A stretch of 48,970 nucleotides of DNA, from assembly GCF_017114995.1 (NCBI RefSeq), contig NZ_JABXKL010000054.1, positions 1 to 48,970 on the forward strand. Direction: 5' to 3'. The position numbers and the translations under genes were made by a program. This stretch comes from Nostoc sp. NMS9. GTDB lineage: Bacteria; Cyanobacteriota; Cyanobacteriia; Cyanobacteriales; Nostocaceae. Of this stretch, positions 26,314 to 35,001 are shown one piece after another; the first letter of the stretch is position 1, and each line of letters starts with the position of its first letter. The notes beneath the pieces are model-generated. The model was not told the DNA's origin. It saw only the letters and a list, made by a program, of their open reading frames with translations, and made no database searches.

Positions 26314-26418
26314 TATAGGAATCCTACTTGAATCTTGCTCAGTATACTGAGAAGTCAAGCTTTGTATGTCAAGCTTCTAGGCAGCTTGATTGTTCAAAAA
26401 TCAAATAGGAGTCCTATA
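26314..26418. repeat. MITE-like inverted repeat downstream of the ThDP gene
   Basis: TATAGGAATCCTACTTGA (26314-26331) is mirrored at 16 of 18 positions by TCAAATAGGAGTCCTATA (26401-26418). Internal palindromes (GCTCAGTATACTGAG, TCAAGCTT repeats) add structure. The 105-base element has no ORF. It could also terminate the ThDP gene transcript. Confidence 0.6.
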
Positions 26419-26549
26419 GCAGTTCTAAATAAGAAAGTGAAATCTTGCATATAGGGTATTGACTGTTAACAGCCATTACTAATATTTTTCACAACTTAAA
26501 TAAGATTGCTATAAGAGAGTGGCAGGTCTAAATCCCCAAGTGCATTAGG

Positions 26550-26625
26550 TGTAGGTTAGGTTAAGCAACGCGAAACCCAACGTAGATTTTCGTGTTTGGT
26601 TTCACTTCGTTCAACCCAACCTACA
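26550..26625. repeat. TGTAGGTTGGGTT-type inverted repeat
   Basis: TGTAGGTTAGGTT (26550-26562) is mirrored by AACCCAACCTACA (26613-26625), with an inner GAAACCCAA/TTGGTTTC pair. It is a common palindromic repeat type between Nostoc genes. The rest of the 26294-26687 gap is A/T-rich and shows no gene. Confidence 0.65.
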
Positions 26626-26687
26626 ATTTTTTTGCAAAATTTTAGCCTTGTTACGCCGCTACATTTTCTGACTCCTGAATTAGTAAG

Positions 26688-27482
26688 TCAAATCAGCCAA
26701 ATTCTTTGTAAGTGTCGAACAGTGTCAGAGTATTGGGTTCTTGAATGAAGTACTCTGTGGTTGTCCATAATTAACAATGAGTGCTTTTCCATTCGGAGTG
26801 ACACATGGTTGTTATTAAAAAACTCTAAGACAAGATCGCAGATATTTTTTAAGAATCGGTCTGACACAGATGCTTTTTTTGTCACATCTGGAGATGGCTG
26901 ACCATAGACTAGCACATTGTAACTGAACCTAAGCATTAGTTGGTTGAGTTGGATAAATTGAAGCATTGGAGCGATGATTGAGTAAGTAGTATCTTTGGAA
27001 ACAAAACTGCACTCATATTTCATTAATTTTTGTTGTTCCTCTATCGTAAGATTGCGAAGTAATTCTTTAATATCAACAAAAGTTGTGTAGCCTTTGCCAC
27101 AATTTGAAGGTTGTAAACACCATAAAGCTAAGTATTTTGGAGGTGTCTTTAGATAAGGAGCTTCAGTGTGGGGTCGTAGCTCGTTTTGGCTTTTGGAGTC
27201 GGACAGTTTTTCATTACCTGGCGCAAACTTAACATCGTAGATATACTCGTTGTTATCTTGTGGCATTAGGCAAGTTTGAGTAAGGTGTTGTGTATAGCCA
27301 ATCCACTGAAAATCAGCAGGTAACCCAGAGATATATACCCAGCCACACTCTTGCAATTCTGTCTGACGAGTCTCAAAAAAATTCTTTGTCCAAAGGCTGT
27401 TTGAAATTTCAGAGATACTGATATCCTTTGAAATGCATACATTTGAAGAATTATTGCCAGATAGGTCAGCTTCTCGTTTCAT
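26688..27482 (-). CDS. TauD/TfdA-like Fe(II)/2-oxoglutarate dioxygenase
   Basis: The protein is 264 aa. The iron-binding HxE...H triad is visible as His105/Glu107 (ELRPHTEAPYL) and His246 (MDNHRVLHSRT), with the 2OG-binding Arg near 260 (LQRIWLI). Such enzymes hydroxylate small molecules, including free or carrier-bound amino acids; the substrate is unknown. A GAGAAT-type site is just before the ATG. It is convergent with the ThDP gene and divergent from the LuxR/ankyrin gene, with 198 bases between starts. The shared block and low G+C suggest a small accessory pathway. Confidence 0.85.
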   Translation of the reverse strand: MKREADLSGNNSSNVCISKDISISEISNSLWTKNFFETRQTELQECGWVYISGLPADFQWIGYTQHLTQTCLMPQDNNEYIYDVKFAPGNEKLSDSKSQNELRPHTEAPYLKTPPKYLALWCLQPSNCGKGYTTFVDIKELLRNLTIEEQQKLMKYECSFVSKDTTYSIIAPMLQFIQLNQLMLRFSYNVLVYGQPSPDVTKKASVSDRFLKNICDLVLEFFNNNHVSLRMEKHSLLIMDNHRVLHSRTQYSDTVRHLQRIWLI

Positions 27483-27540
27483 AATATATTCTCCAATTCA
27501 ACTAGTTATAGTTGACCAAAATTACTCTGCGAATGCAAGA

Positions 27541-27608
27541 CTCAACTGTGAATCTATTCTGATTAAAACTACTACTCTGATTAAAACTACTACTCAATTG
27601 TGAATTTA
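27541..27608. promoter_or_regulatory. Direct repeats in the divergent promoter
   Basis: CTGATTAAAACTACTACT is perfectly duplicated (27559-27576 and 27577-27594). It is bracketed by CTCAACTGTGAATCTAT (27541) and CTCAATTGTGAATTTAT (27592). The repeats sit between the divergent dioxygenase and LuxR/ankyrin genes, where operators would be expected. The regulatory role is inferred. Confidence 0.5.
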
Positions 27609-27680
27609 TGGAAATTTATGTTGATGATATAATTTCTACACAAATTCACATTTTTAGATTTATCCATAAGGAGATATCAC

Positions 27681-28985
27681 ATGTGTACAGACGATACTCA
27701 ATGGTTAGACAGAATAAATCGTGAACAAGTTGATTATGTGTACGACAGGTTAACAAATAAAGAAAGAGAGTATTTAGGTTTATTTCTTTCAGGTCATTCC
27801 GATCAATATATAGCAAGTCGTTTCTATGTCTCAGAAGGAACTGTGAGAAAACATATATCTAATATTTGTAATAATTTTAAGCAGCTTATGATAGAAAATC
27901 AATTACCAGAAATTAATTTTGGCCGCCTTCACTTAATGAGAATTTTCATTAAATATCCACCTGAAATTTTCAATATTAATTCTAATAATCAAAATCAAAT
28001 AGAAAATAATCCACAGATATCTATGCCTACATATCAAATGCATGAAATTATTAAAAATTCTTCATTAAATGACATAAAAATCGTAATTCTTTTAGAAGAG
28101 GAAATAAATAGGGGTGCTAACATAAACGAAAGAGATAATGAAAAATGTACTCCACTTTTTATTGCGATAGAAACTCAAAAAATAGAAGTAATTAATTTTT
28201 TGATTCAGCAGCCCAATATAGATATAAATGCAAAGAATGAACATGGCTGGACACCACTTCACAAAGCTGCAAACACTGGTTGTTTAACAATAGTACATAA
28301 ACTACTTAACGATGAAAGAACTAGACCGACAGAAACGACTAACATGAATGCAACTACTGTGTATGAAGCTGCTTTTGGGTCTAATGAGGTTGAAATTATA
28401 AGGATGCTAGAGGAAAAAGGAGTAGATATTAATTTACCTAGTGAGGATAGATTTACTCCTCTCATGGTTGCTATCTGGCGTGAAAATTATGCAATTGCAG
28501 ATTATCTGATTGAGCAAATACCGAAATCAAATATTAATCAAAGAGACCGAAAAGGCGAAACGGCTCTTTATAAAGCTGTCAAGCAAGGAAATTATGATTT
28601 AGTAACAAAGTTTATTGATAAGGGAGCAGATTATAGAATTAAGCCCTTTATCACATCTCCAAACCCGGAGGTAGATAGCTTAATTTTAGCTGCAGAAAGA
28701 GGCGATATAAATACAGTACAACGTTTTATTGATGAATGTCATGATTCAGAAAGATGCCTGGAACTGATTAATAGAGGCGACTCTCTATATTCTCGAACAG
28801 CATTATCCCTGGCTGCTGAAAAAGGTCATTTCGAGATCGTAAAGCTTTTGGTGGAAGCAAAAGCTGATGTTTTTGCCAGAAATAATCATGGGAGAACACC
28901 AAAAGAAATGGTTCTCAGAAGAAATCGGCACATAATTGACTATCTAAATTCTGCTGAAAGTCGCTATAGGTCTGAGAGATTATGA
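27681..28985 (+). CDS. LuxR-type HTH fused to ankyrin repeats
   Basis: The protein is 434 aa. The start ATG 27681 is preceded by AAGGAG (27668-27673). Residues about 20-72 form a GerE-type DNA-binding domain (LTNKEREYLGLFLSGHSDQY...SEGTVRKHISNICNNF). About nine ankyrin-like units fill residues 130-430 (for example GWTPLHKAANTGCLTIVHKLL and TALSLAAEKGHFEIVKLLVEA). There is no receiver or sensor domain. N-terminal LuxR-HTH followed by a repeat scaffold is uncommon; the ankyrins probably bind a protein partner. Codon use is A/T-rich like the ThDP and dioxygenase genes. Confidence 0.87.
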   Translation: MCTDDTQWLDRINREQVDYVYDRLTNKEREYLGLFLSGHSDQYIASRFYVSEGTVRKHISNICNNFKQLMIENQLPEINFGRLHLMRIFIKYPPEIFNINSNNQNQIENNPQISMPTYQMHEIIKNSSLNDIKIVILLEEEINRGANINERDNEKCTPLFIAIETQKIEVINFLIQQPNIDINAKNEHGWTPLHKAANTGCLTIVHKLLNDERTRPTETTNMNATTVYEAAFGSNEVEIIRMLEEKGVDINLPSEDRFTPLMVAIWRENYAIADYLIEQIPKSNINQRDRKGETALYKAVKQGNYDLVTKFIDKGADYRIKPFITSPNPEVDSLILAAERGDINTVQRFIDECHDSERCLELINRGDSLYSRTALSLAAEKGHFEIVKLLVEAKADVFARNNHGRTPKEMVLRRNRHIIDYLNSAESRYRSERL

Positions 28986-29095
28986 GACAATTTAATCTCA
29001 TAGACACTAGATATTAGCTAATGCTTAGCGATCGCAAATCTCAAATCCTTGCATTAGTTGACGAATTTACCAATTCTAACTCCTTCTCATATAAA

Positions 29096-29683
29096 TTATT
29101 TTCGGATAGCTTGAATAAATTCGGTAACAGCATCGTACTGGTCAGGCTTGGTGATGTAACGCAGCAGTATATCTGGGTCTAAATCTGGGAAGAAACCACT
29201 ACGGTTTACTTCTTCATATTCACCCTGTTCGCTAAAACTGAATATTTTCATTTCATTAGATTTCCAAAACCAAATTTCAGGTATTTTCTTAGGCTTGTAT
29301 AATTGCTTTCGGTTAATGGTTCCACTGCTGACAATAATTTCAATCGCGATATCAGGAACTTCACCTTTTATGCCAATGCTGTAAGATTCGTCTGGTGTGC
29401 CAGAAGCATACCCAGGTTCTTCTAAGGTATAACCACCGCGTTTATAAAACCGGATATTCTTCTCTCGCATATACGCTTCTATTAGCAACCCAAGGGTACT
29501 TTTTACTTCCTCGTGTTTTTCACCAATAGGAGACATGATTTCTAAAATTCCTGATAAATAAGTAAGTCTGACATTTTGATTATCCTTTAGCTGTGCCTCG
29601 ATAACTTTAAATTGCTTCCAAGAAACATCAGATACAGTCACTAGTTTCTCTTCTGTCGTTTGGTCTAAAAGTGGGATACTCAT
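29096..29683 (-). CDS. Uma2-family (DUF820) putative endonuclease
   Basis: The protein is 195 aa. The PD-(D/E)xK-like core is visible: LSGILEIMSPIGEKHEEVKS, then GEVPDIAIEIIVSSGTINR and LYKPKKIPEIWFW. These proteins are hugely expanded in filamentous cyanobacteria, and their function is still unclear; a nuclease fold is inferred. A second, more distant member lies at 36242-36934. It is transcribed alone and converges on the LuxR/ankyrin gene. Confidence 0.88.
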   Translation of the reverse strand: MSIPLLDQTTEEKLVTVSDVSWKQFKVIEAQLKDNQNVRLTYLSGILEIMSPIGEKHEEVKSTLGLLIEAYMREKNIRFYKRGGYTLEEPGYASGTPDESYSIGIKGEVPDIAIEIIVSSGTINRKQLYKPKKIPEIWFWKSNEMKIFSFSEQGEYEEVNRSGFFPDLDPDILLRYITKPDQYDAVTEFIQAIRK

Positions 29684-29805
29684 ATCAACATTTACTTAAA
29701 AAACCAAAGTATTAATTGCATTTTTTGTGCTACTTAGTAGTACTATTTTACCAATAATCCAGAATACTTGGAAAATCAAGCGTGCTATATATGAGTTCTA
29801 TATAG

Positions 29806-29841
29806 TATCATGTCAGGTTGAAGATTGATCATTAGGACTGA
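29806..29841. repeat. Half copy of the ATATCATGTCCGG repeat family
   Basis: TATCATGTCAGGTTGAAGAT, continuing through GATCATTAGGACTG, parallels the reverse of 405-441 (TATCATGTCCGGTTAAAGAT) with about 5 differences. No matching second end is found nearby. Confidence 0.5.
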
Positions 29842-29912
29842 CGCTCTAATAGACCAGACACGGAGAGTTTTTTGATAAATGATTAGCTAGACATCATATA
29901 ATTAATTGATTT

Positions 29913-30052
29913 TACAGCATATTTCAAGTGGATGAGGTACAAATTGACTGGTTTTGAGGCAGGAGGCAGCTATGCTGGAGGCGGGAGGGAGAAGAAGAAT
30001 TTTTATCTTTAATTCTCTAGTTGTGTACCTCATTTAGTTGCAAACTGCTGTA
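29913..30052. repeat. MITE, TACAGCA...GAGGTAC ends
   Basis: TACAGCATATTTCAAGTGGA (29913) running to GAGGTAC is mirrored by GTACCTCATTTAG...CAAACTGCTGTA (ending 30052). It is 140 bases with no ORF. Single arms of the same family occur at 31062-31095 and 36936-36971. Confidence 0.65.
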
Positions 30053-30148
30053 TTAAAATTACCAAGTTTTGGCATCAAAATGTTCTTAATTCTGATTTCG
30101 GAATTCTGGATTTTTATATAATTTATAACCATACTTTAAGGAATAAAA

Positions 30149-31045
30149 ATGTTAGAAGATAAAATATTACTTAAGCCTGGTACTTTATGGACAAGTGTCA
30201 AAGAACGGACTGAATATGCTTTACAATGTGGGGCGCTACTGTCGATCCCGACAGAATTTGAATTTGTTGAACAGGATGGCGTGCGCTTTTTGGTGCGGAT
30301 TTTGTCTAACCTAAATCGCAAAAAAGCAGCTAAGGATAAACAGGAAAAACAATCTGCTACTTCTGGTGAAGAGTTTAATCCTTTTTTGCCCTACGAAGAG
30401 GATTTATTTGTGGCGGATATCTCCGATACCCATGTATGTATTTTAAATAAATTCAATGTTGTTGATTACCATCTGCTAATTATCACCCGTGGTTTCGAGG
30501 AACAAGAAAGCTTACTCACCCTGGAAGATTTTACGGCTATGTGGGTGTGTTTGGCTGATTTCGATGGTTTAGCATTTTACAACAGTAGCAAAACCGCAGG
30601 TGCTAGTCAGCGACATAAGCACTTACAATTAGTACCCCTACCACTTGCCCCTTCAGGGTTACAAATACCGATTGAACCTTTACTAACATCAGCACAATTT
30701 CAAAACTCGAACGCAACTTCAGTAAAACTTCCTTTTGTACATGCTTTCGCATCACTAAATTCTAATTGGGTGCGATCGCCATTGGCAGGGGCGCAAGCAA
30801 CACTGGAAGTTTATCGCACTTTGCGTCACGCTGTAGGTTTAGATGCAAAGCAATCTGGTGCTTATAATCTACTAGCGACACGAGAATGGATGTTGATCGT
30901 ACCGCGATCGCAGGAGCATTTCCAATCTATCTCTGTGAATTCATTAGGATTCGCTGGTGCGCTGCTTGTGCGAAACGCAGCAGAAATGGAGATTCTCAAA
31001 GCCCAAGGGCCGATGACTATCCTCAAAAATGTTGCTGTATCCTAA
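30149..31045 (+). CDS. ATP adenylyltransferase / Ap4A phosphorylase
   Basis: The protein is 298 aa. It has a HIT-superfamily layout with a catalytic HxHxQ-type motif in GASQRHKHLQLVPLP and the conserved FVADISDTHVCILNKFNVVDYH before it. Such enzymes cleave diadenosine tetraphosphate with phosphate to ADP and ATP, controlling a stress nucleotide. The length and the C-terminal NLLATREWMLIVPRS are full-family features. It is monocistronic, framed by two repeat arms. Confidence 0.9.
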   Translation: MLEDKILLKPGTLWTSVKERTEYALQCGALLSIPTEFEFVEQDGVRFLVRILSNLNRKKAAKDKQEKQSATSGEEFNPFLPYEEDLFVADISDTHVCILNKFNVVDYHLLIITRGFEEQESLLTLEDFTAMWVCLADFDGLAFYNSSKTAGASQRHKHLQLVPLPLAPSGLQIPIEPLLTSAQFQNSNATSVKLPFVHAFASLNSNWVRSPLAGAQATLEVYRTLRHAVGLDAKQSGAYNLLATREWMLIVPRSQEHFQSISVNSLGFAGALLVRNAAEMEILKAQGPMTILKNVAVS

Positions 31046-31061
31046 TTGAGTTAGTGGGATA

Positions 31062-31095
31062 TACAACAGTTTTCAAGTAGATGAGGTACAAAATG
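31062..31095. repeat. Single arm of the TACAGCA/GAGGTAC repeat
   Basis: TACAACAGTTTTCAAGTAGA followed by TGAGGTACAAAATG, 16 bases after the Ap4A gene stop. A CCCCCTGCC run (31139-31170) follows. Confidence 0.6.
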
Positions 31096-31181
31096 CAGGA
31101 CTTAAAATCAGCTATAAAAAGTTTTACTCCTTTCCTCTGCCCTGCCCCCTGCCCCCTGCCTCCTGCCCCCTTCTATAAATG

Positions 31182-31877
31182 TCAATTTAAATCATTCTCA
31201 AGTGTTAGTGTTTCCCAATCTAAATCTGATGCTATTTGAGCAAGTTTATCTAAATCAGTCAGGTTATCTAGATAGGGTAAGCAGCCTAAAACTGGCGTGT
31301 TAGTGAGTGATTGAATCAATTGAAATGGTGTCCAGTCGGCTATTTCTGCATCCGTTCGGGGTTGTACGCAGTTCAAAACAATGCCTTTGAGATTGACGCG
31401 CGATTGTCTAGCTAATGCTACATTCGCCACTGCTTGAGCGATCGCACCCAATCTCACTGGTACTACCAATACCGTTGGTAAACGCCATTCCCCCGCCAAA
31501 TCAGCTACCGTTAATTCCTCAGTTATTGGCGAACCTAGCCCTCCCAAGGCTTCTACAAGTACAAAATCACGCTGCGATCGCAACTTAGACAAAGCTTGCC
31601 ACACAAGTGCTAAATCTACTCGGCGATTTTCCCGTGCTGCTGCTATAGGAGGAGCAAGAGGTGCTTGAAAGTACAAAGGTGTAATTTCTTCAGCAGATTG
31701 TTCTAGTGCAAATAGCTTTTGATACCACTCGCGATCGCCAATCCCCGATTGAATCGGTTTCATGATTCCCCAGCTACGCTGTGGGTAATATTTTTGCCAA
31801 TAAGCTGCTAACGCTGTTGTTAAAACAGTTTTACCAGCTTCCGTATCAGTTCCAGTAATCAGTAGTGTGTTTAACAT
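31182..31877 (-). CDS. bioD: Dethiobiotin synthetase
   Basis: The protein is 231 aa. The P-loop TGTDTEAGKTVLTTALA (residues 8-24) and conserved VEALGGLGSPI, MKPIQSG and LKGIVLNC motifs define BioD. It converts 7,8-diaminononanoate, CO2 and ATP to dethiobiotin in biotin synthesis. Its start codon overlaps the end of the kinase gene above by one base (31877), so it is translationally linked to that kinase. No other biotin gene is in the window. Confidence 0.94.
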   Translation of the reverse strand: MLNTLLITGTDTEAGKTVLTTALAAYWQKYYPQRSWGIMKPIQSGIGDREWYQKLFALEQSAEEITPLYFQAPLAPPIAAARENRRVDLALVWQALSKLRSQRDFVLVEALGGLGSPITEELTVADLAGEWRLPTVLVVPVRLGAIAQAVANVALARQSRVNLKGIVLNCVQPRTDAEIADWTPFQLIQSLTNTPVLGCLPYLDNLTDLDKLAQIASDLDWETLTLENDLN

Positions 31878-33613
31878 TAATTTCTTTGGCCAGAAAATGG
31901 TTGTGTTTCATCAGCCGGCGGCAAAGTTGGCGCTTCAGTAATCGTCGGAATTGGTAAGGGTGTCTCTGTGGGAATTGGCAAAGGTGTTTCTGTGGGAAGT
32001 GGCAAGGGTGTCTCTGTGGGAATTGGCAAGGGTGTCTCTGTGGGAATTGGCAAGGGTGCTTCTGTCGATGTTGGTTTGACTGGTTTTTCTAATGCAACAT
32101 TGAGGTTGTAATTGCTTTCGGCAACTCCTGAAAGCAGAGTTAACTCAATAGTATATCTACCAGTAACCAACAATGTGCCTTGATAAAATGTGACTTGTTG
32201 GGCAGTATTCTCGATTGCTTGTCCATTGGGACTTAAGACTGTTAGCAGAATGCTGCTTCCTGGGTCAATAAACGTGTTTAATTTAGCACCTTCTCGCCCA
32301 AAAAAGCTGTACTGGATGATTTGATTTGCTTTGAGAGTACCTTCAACCGTGGTTGGCTTAGACGCTGTAAGCTTGAGGCGCTTAGTAGATACAACAGGTT
32401 GATCGTTAGTAGGTGTGGGTGTTGGTGTTAGTGTCAGTGTGGGTATAGGTGTCGGTATCGGTGTTGGTGTCGGTGTGAATGTAGTACCACCAGAAATTAC
32501 TGGTGAAGGGAAATTTTGTGGAAGCGTCTCATCTGATGTTTTTGAGTGACTGCGGATGGAACTAACTAGTGCCCAAGAACCAAATCCTGCTACGATCACT
32601 ACAGCAATGGCAATTGCGGCGATCGCTAAGGGATTATCCAAAACTGAGCTGGTGGGACTTGGTGGAATCACAGGATCGGGTTTTTTGGGCGAAGCTGCTG
32701 GTGCTACTAAGTCAGGACGGCGACTAACTGCCATTGTCTGCAAGTTAGACACATTCACATTCGGAAGACTGACTTCTTGTAAAGGTTGTAGTGCTTGGGA
32801 TACACTAGCAGCACTTTGATAGCGATCGCTCGGTATATGATTCAACATTCGATTCAAAACCTGGGCAAATCGCGGGTTCACTTTTACCCACCGCTGCCAA
32901 TTCCAAGTTAGTTGGTTTTGATCGAATAGATCCTTTGGTTCTTTAGCAGTGAGCAAAACAATCGCGCTTACCGCTAATGCATACAAATCACTACTAGGAT
33001 AAGCTCCCCCTGTTTGCATTTGTTCGCTGGGAGAGTAGCCTAATTTTCCCACGGTGGTTTCTGGTAGGGGACTATCTGGCGATTGTAAACGCGTTGCCAG
33101 TTCCTTCACCACCCCAAAGTCAATTAACACAGGTTTAGCATCACTATCTCGCAAAATAATGTTTTCTGGCGAGATATCCCGATGAATAATTCCTCGACTG
33201 TGAATATGCTCTAAAACAGGCAATAACAACTCTATCAGCTGCAATACTTCAGCCTCTGTGAAAGTTTTACCCACAGCTTGACGTTCAGCCAGCAGAGTTC
33301 GGTACGTCTGACCTGCAACGTAGTCCTCCACCAAAAATAAGCGTTGGTCTTGCTCAAATCTTTCCCGGAATTTCGGCACTTGTGGGTGTTCGATTTGATA
33401 TAAAATGGCAGCTTCTCGATGAAAAAGCTCTTGTGCCCTCTCCCAATCCAAAGCCGACCTTGCTGTTGAATTCAATTCCTTGATCGCGCAAAGTTCGTTA
33501 AAGCGCCTCTGGTCTTCTGCCAGATAGGTTCTACCAAATCCTCCTTGTCCGAGAATTTGAATTATGCGGTAACGGTTTTGCAAGACAGTGCCAACTGTAA
33601 TCGGTGGTTGCAT
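31877..33613 (-). CDS. Membrane Ser/Thr protein kinase with proline-rich and PPC-like outer domain
   Basis: The start at 33613 (MQPPITVGTVLQNRYRI) gives 578 aa; a TTG at 33661 is an alternative and neither has a clear Shine-Dalgarno. The kinase domain (about residues 14-270) has the Gly loop GQGGFGRTYLAED, catalytic HRDISPEN and metal-binding DFG. A single transmembrane helix (LAIAAIAIAVVIVAGFG) follows near 325. Outside are PT repeats, a PPC-like beta domain (about 420-515), and a C-terminal array of PLPIPTET units. It may sense an envelope signal. bioD begins on its last base. Confidence 0.9.
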   Translation of the reverse strand: MQPPITVGTVLQNRYRIIQILGQGGFGRTYLAEDQRRFNELCAIKELNSTARSALDWERAQELFHREAAILYQIEHPQVPKFRERFEQDQRLFLVEDYVAGQTYRTLLAERQAVGKTFTEAEVLQLIELLLPVLEHIHSRGIIHRDISPENIILRDSDAKPVLIDFGVVKELATRLQSPDSPLPETTVGKLGYSPSEQMQTGGAYPSSDLYALAVSAIVLLTAKEPKDLFDQNQLTWNWQRWVKVNPRFAQVLNRMLNHIPSDRYQSAASVSQALQPLQEVSLPNVNVSNLQTMAVSRRPDLVAPAASPKKPDPVIPPSPTSSVLDNPLAIAAIAIAVVIVAGFGSWALVSSIRSHSKTSDETLPQNFPSPVISGGTTFTPTPTPIPTPIPTLTLTPTPTPTNDQPVVSTKRLKLTASKPTTVEGTLKANQIIQYSFFGREGAKLNTFIDPGSSILLTVLSPNGQAIENTAQQVTFYQGTLLVTGRYTIELTLLSGVAESNYNLNVALEKPVKPTSTEAPLPIPTETPLPIPTETPLPLPTETPLPIPTETPLPIPTITEAPTLPPADETQPFSGQRN

Positions 33614-34637
33614 GATCGGTTGATTGAGTGTAGTAGCAACTGAGGAGAAAGTCACCCACAAAGATTAAGTCCAAGAGGCGACGGACAGTTACCTGCGGCA
33701 ATATTCTACTATACCCAACAAGTACACTCCACTAGAGCAAGGTTGTTTCTACTCCATAACTTAAGAGTCCCCAATCTTCCATTCAATTTCTCTTCATAGA
33801 AAAACCATAGATTTTGAAATATGCAAAATTAACTTGAGAATCCAGGTTATACAAATCACTCTTCTCTTTTTCAATCAATCCTTGGGGAAAATAAAAAATT
33901 GTAATCTGACTAACTGTGCTTGTGTAAGCCAAGCTTCTGCACAATAAAATAGTTAGCGATCATCTTTATAAAGAATAGTGTTATCTCAATTAAGAATTAT
34001 TCCTTTAGCACTACAAATCTGATTTTGTCACTGGAGCGATCGCAAACACCCAAAGATTACAGCACACCCAACAGTACTAATTTTATCCCGCCAGCAATAC
34101 GGATGCTAACTAATTCAGCGGCAATTGGTAGCTTACACTTGACAAAATGCTCAGGTTTAGGTTGAAAATTTACAATTTTATTGATATTGAACAACTTTTC
34201 TAGATTTAATTACAAACTTATAAGTAAAAATATTTACATGTATTTACTTAGATGGGATTATTTTTATTGAGTAATGTTTTAGTACCAAAAAAATATCTTT
34301 ATTTAATATTTATTTAATATTTATTTAATATTTATTTAATATTTATTTAAACTTTATCTAAAAACGTGCTTGTACGTGGAGTAATTTTGTCCACTGCTAG
34401 CCTTTTATAGGACTGTATGATTGTCGCTTTTGTCAATCCGTAAATTATGGAGTAATAAGATACTTTAGACTACTTAGTAATAGGTGCTATACTGTGTGAG
34501 GACAAACTCTTTAATATCACTAAAGTTGTTAATGCTTTACTGTCAGCTATCAATGAGGTAATTAGAAGAACCTACCACACCAATAATGTTTAAGCGATTA
34601 GGGTTATTTACCTCAACCAAAAAATTGAACTATAGAC
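33614..34637. other. Long intergenic region, with an 11-bp tandem repeat
   Basis: About 1 kb without a credible gene. TTTATTTAATA occurs four times exactly plus one imperfect copy (34298-34352). Other parts are A/T-rich. The stretch from 34586 is open for 63 codons but runs into the repeat at 34638 and is not convincing. Confidence 0.55.
34298..34352. repeat. 11-bp A/T tandem repeat
   Basis: TTTATTTAATA units are at 34298, 34309, 34320 and 34331, with an imperfect one at 34342. Such arrays are easily bent or melted and may vary in copy number. Confidence 0.85.
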
Positions 34638-34818
34638 CTAGTACCGCAAGGCGGAAGTCAAAAATCAAAAGGAGCCAGTGCGTTGGGCGGCTCTGCCGAC
34701 TTGTTCGCGCAGCGTCTCCCCTTGGGAGAAGCAACTGGCGTTCAAAAGTCAAAAGTATTATGGAATGGTCTTTTTAGGGATTTTAAATGGTTGCTCTATT
34801 TACGCCCTGGCGTACTAG
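34638..34818. repeat. MITE, CTAGTAC...GTACTAG ends (copy 1)
   Basis: CTAGTACCGCAAGGCGG (34638) and the inverse CGCCCTGGCGTACTAG (ending 34818) bound 181 bases. CTAG at each end suggests a 4-bp target duplication. The interior has a G/C-rich patch (GTTCGCGCAGCGTCTCCC) and GTCAAAA strings. A second, longer copy is at 41964-42260. The remaining gap to prs (34819-35001) shows nothing distinctive. Confidence 0.7.
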
Positions 34819-35001
34819 TGTATGGACTTGATGTCAGTTAAGCTATCAATAGCTTGTTTGCCAAACAAACTAGATAACTAGCGAATAATAATTTTATGCA
34901 AAAATGTTTAAATTTTGTATGGAAGCTTCAATAAAACTCACAGATGTTTTTTTAGGCTATTTCTTGGTTAAATCTATGAAATCTCTAATGATAATATTGC
35001 T

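Larger units (their letters stand above)
29684..30148. other. Intergenic region with two repeat families
   Basis: It holds the half-element at 29806-29841 and the complete MITE at 29913-30052. The rest is A/T-rich. AAGGA at 30139-30143 serves the next gene. Confidence 0.5.

Noticed and set aside
24569..29683. Idea that the ThDP enzyme and dioxygenase belong to the scytonemin pathway
   Set aside because: No other scytonemin-type genes are near and the ThDP enzyme shows no specific resemblance I can defend.
34586..34777. 63-codon ORF
   Set aside because: It runs into the MITE at 34638 and has no ribosome site; considered repeat-derived.
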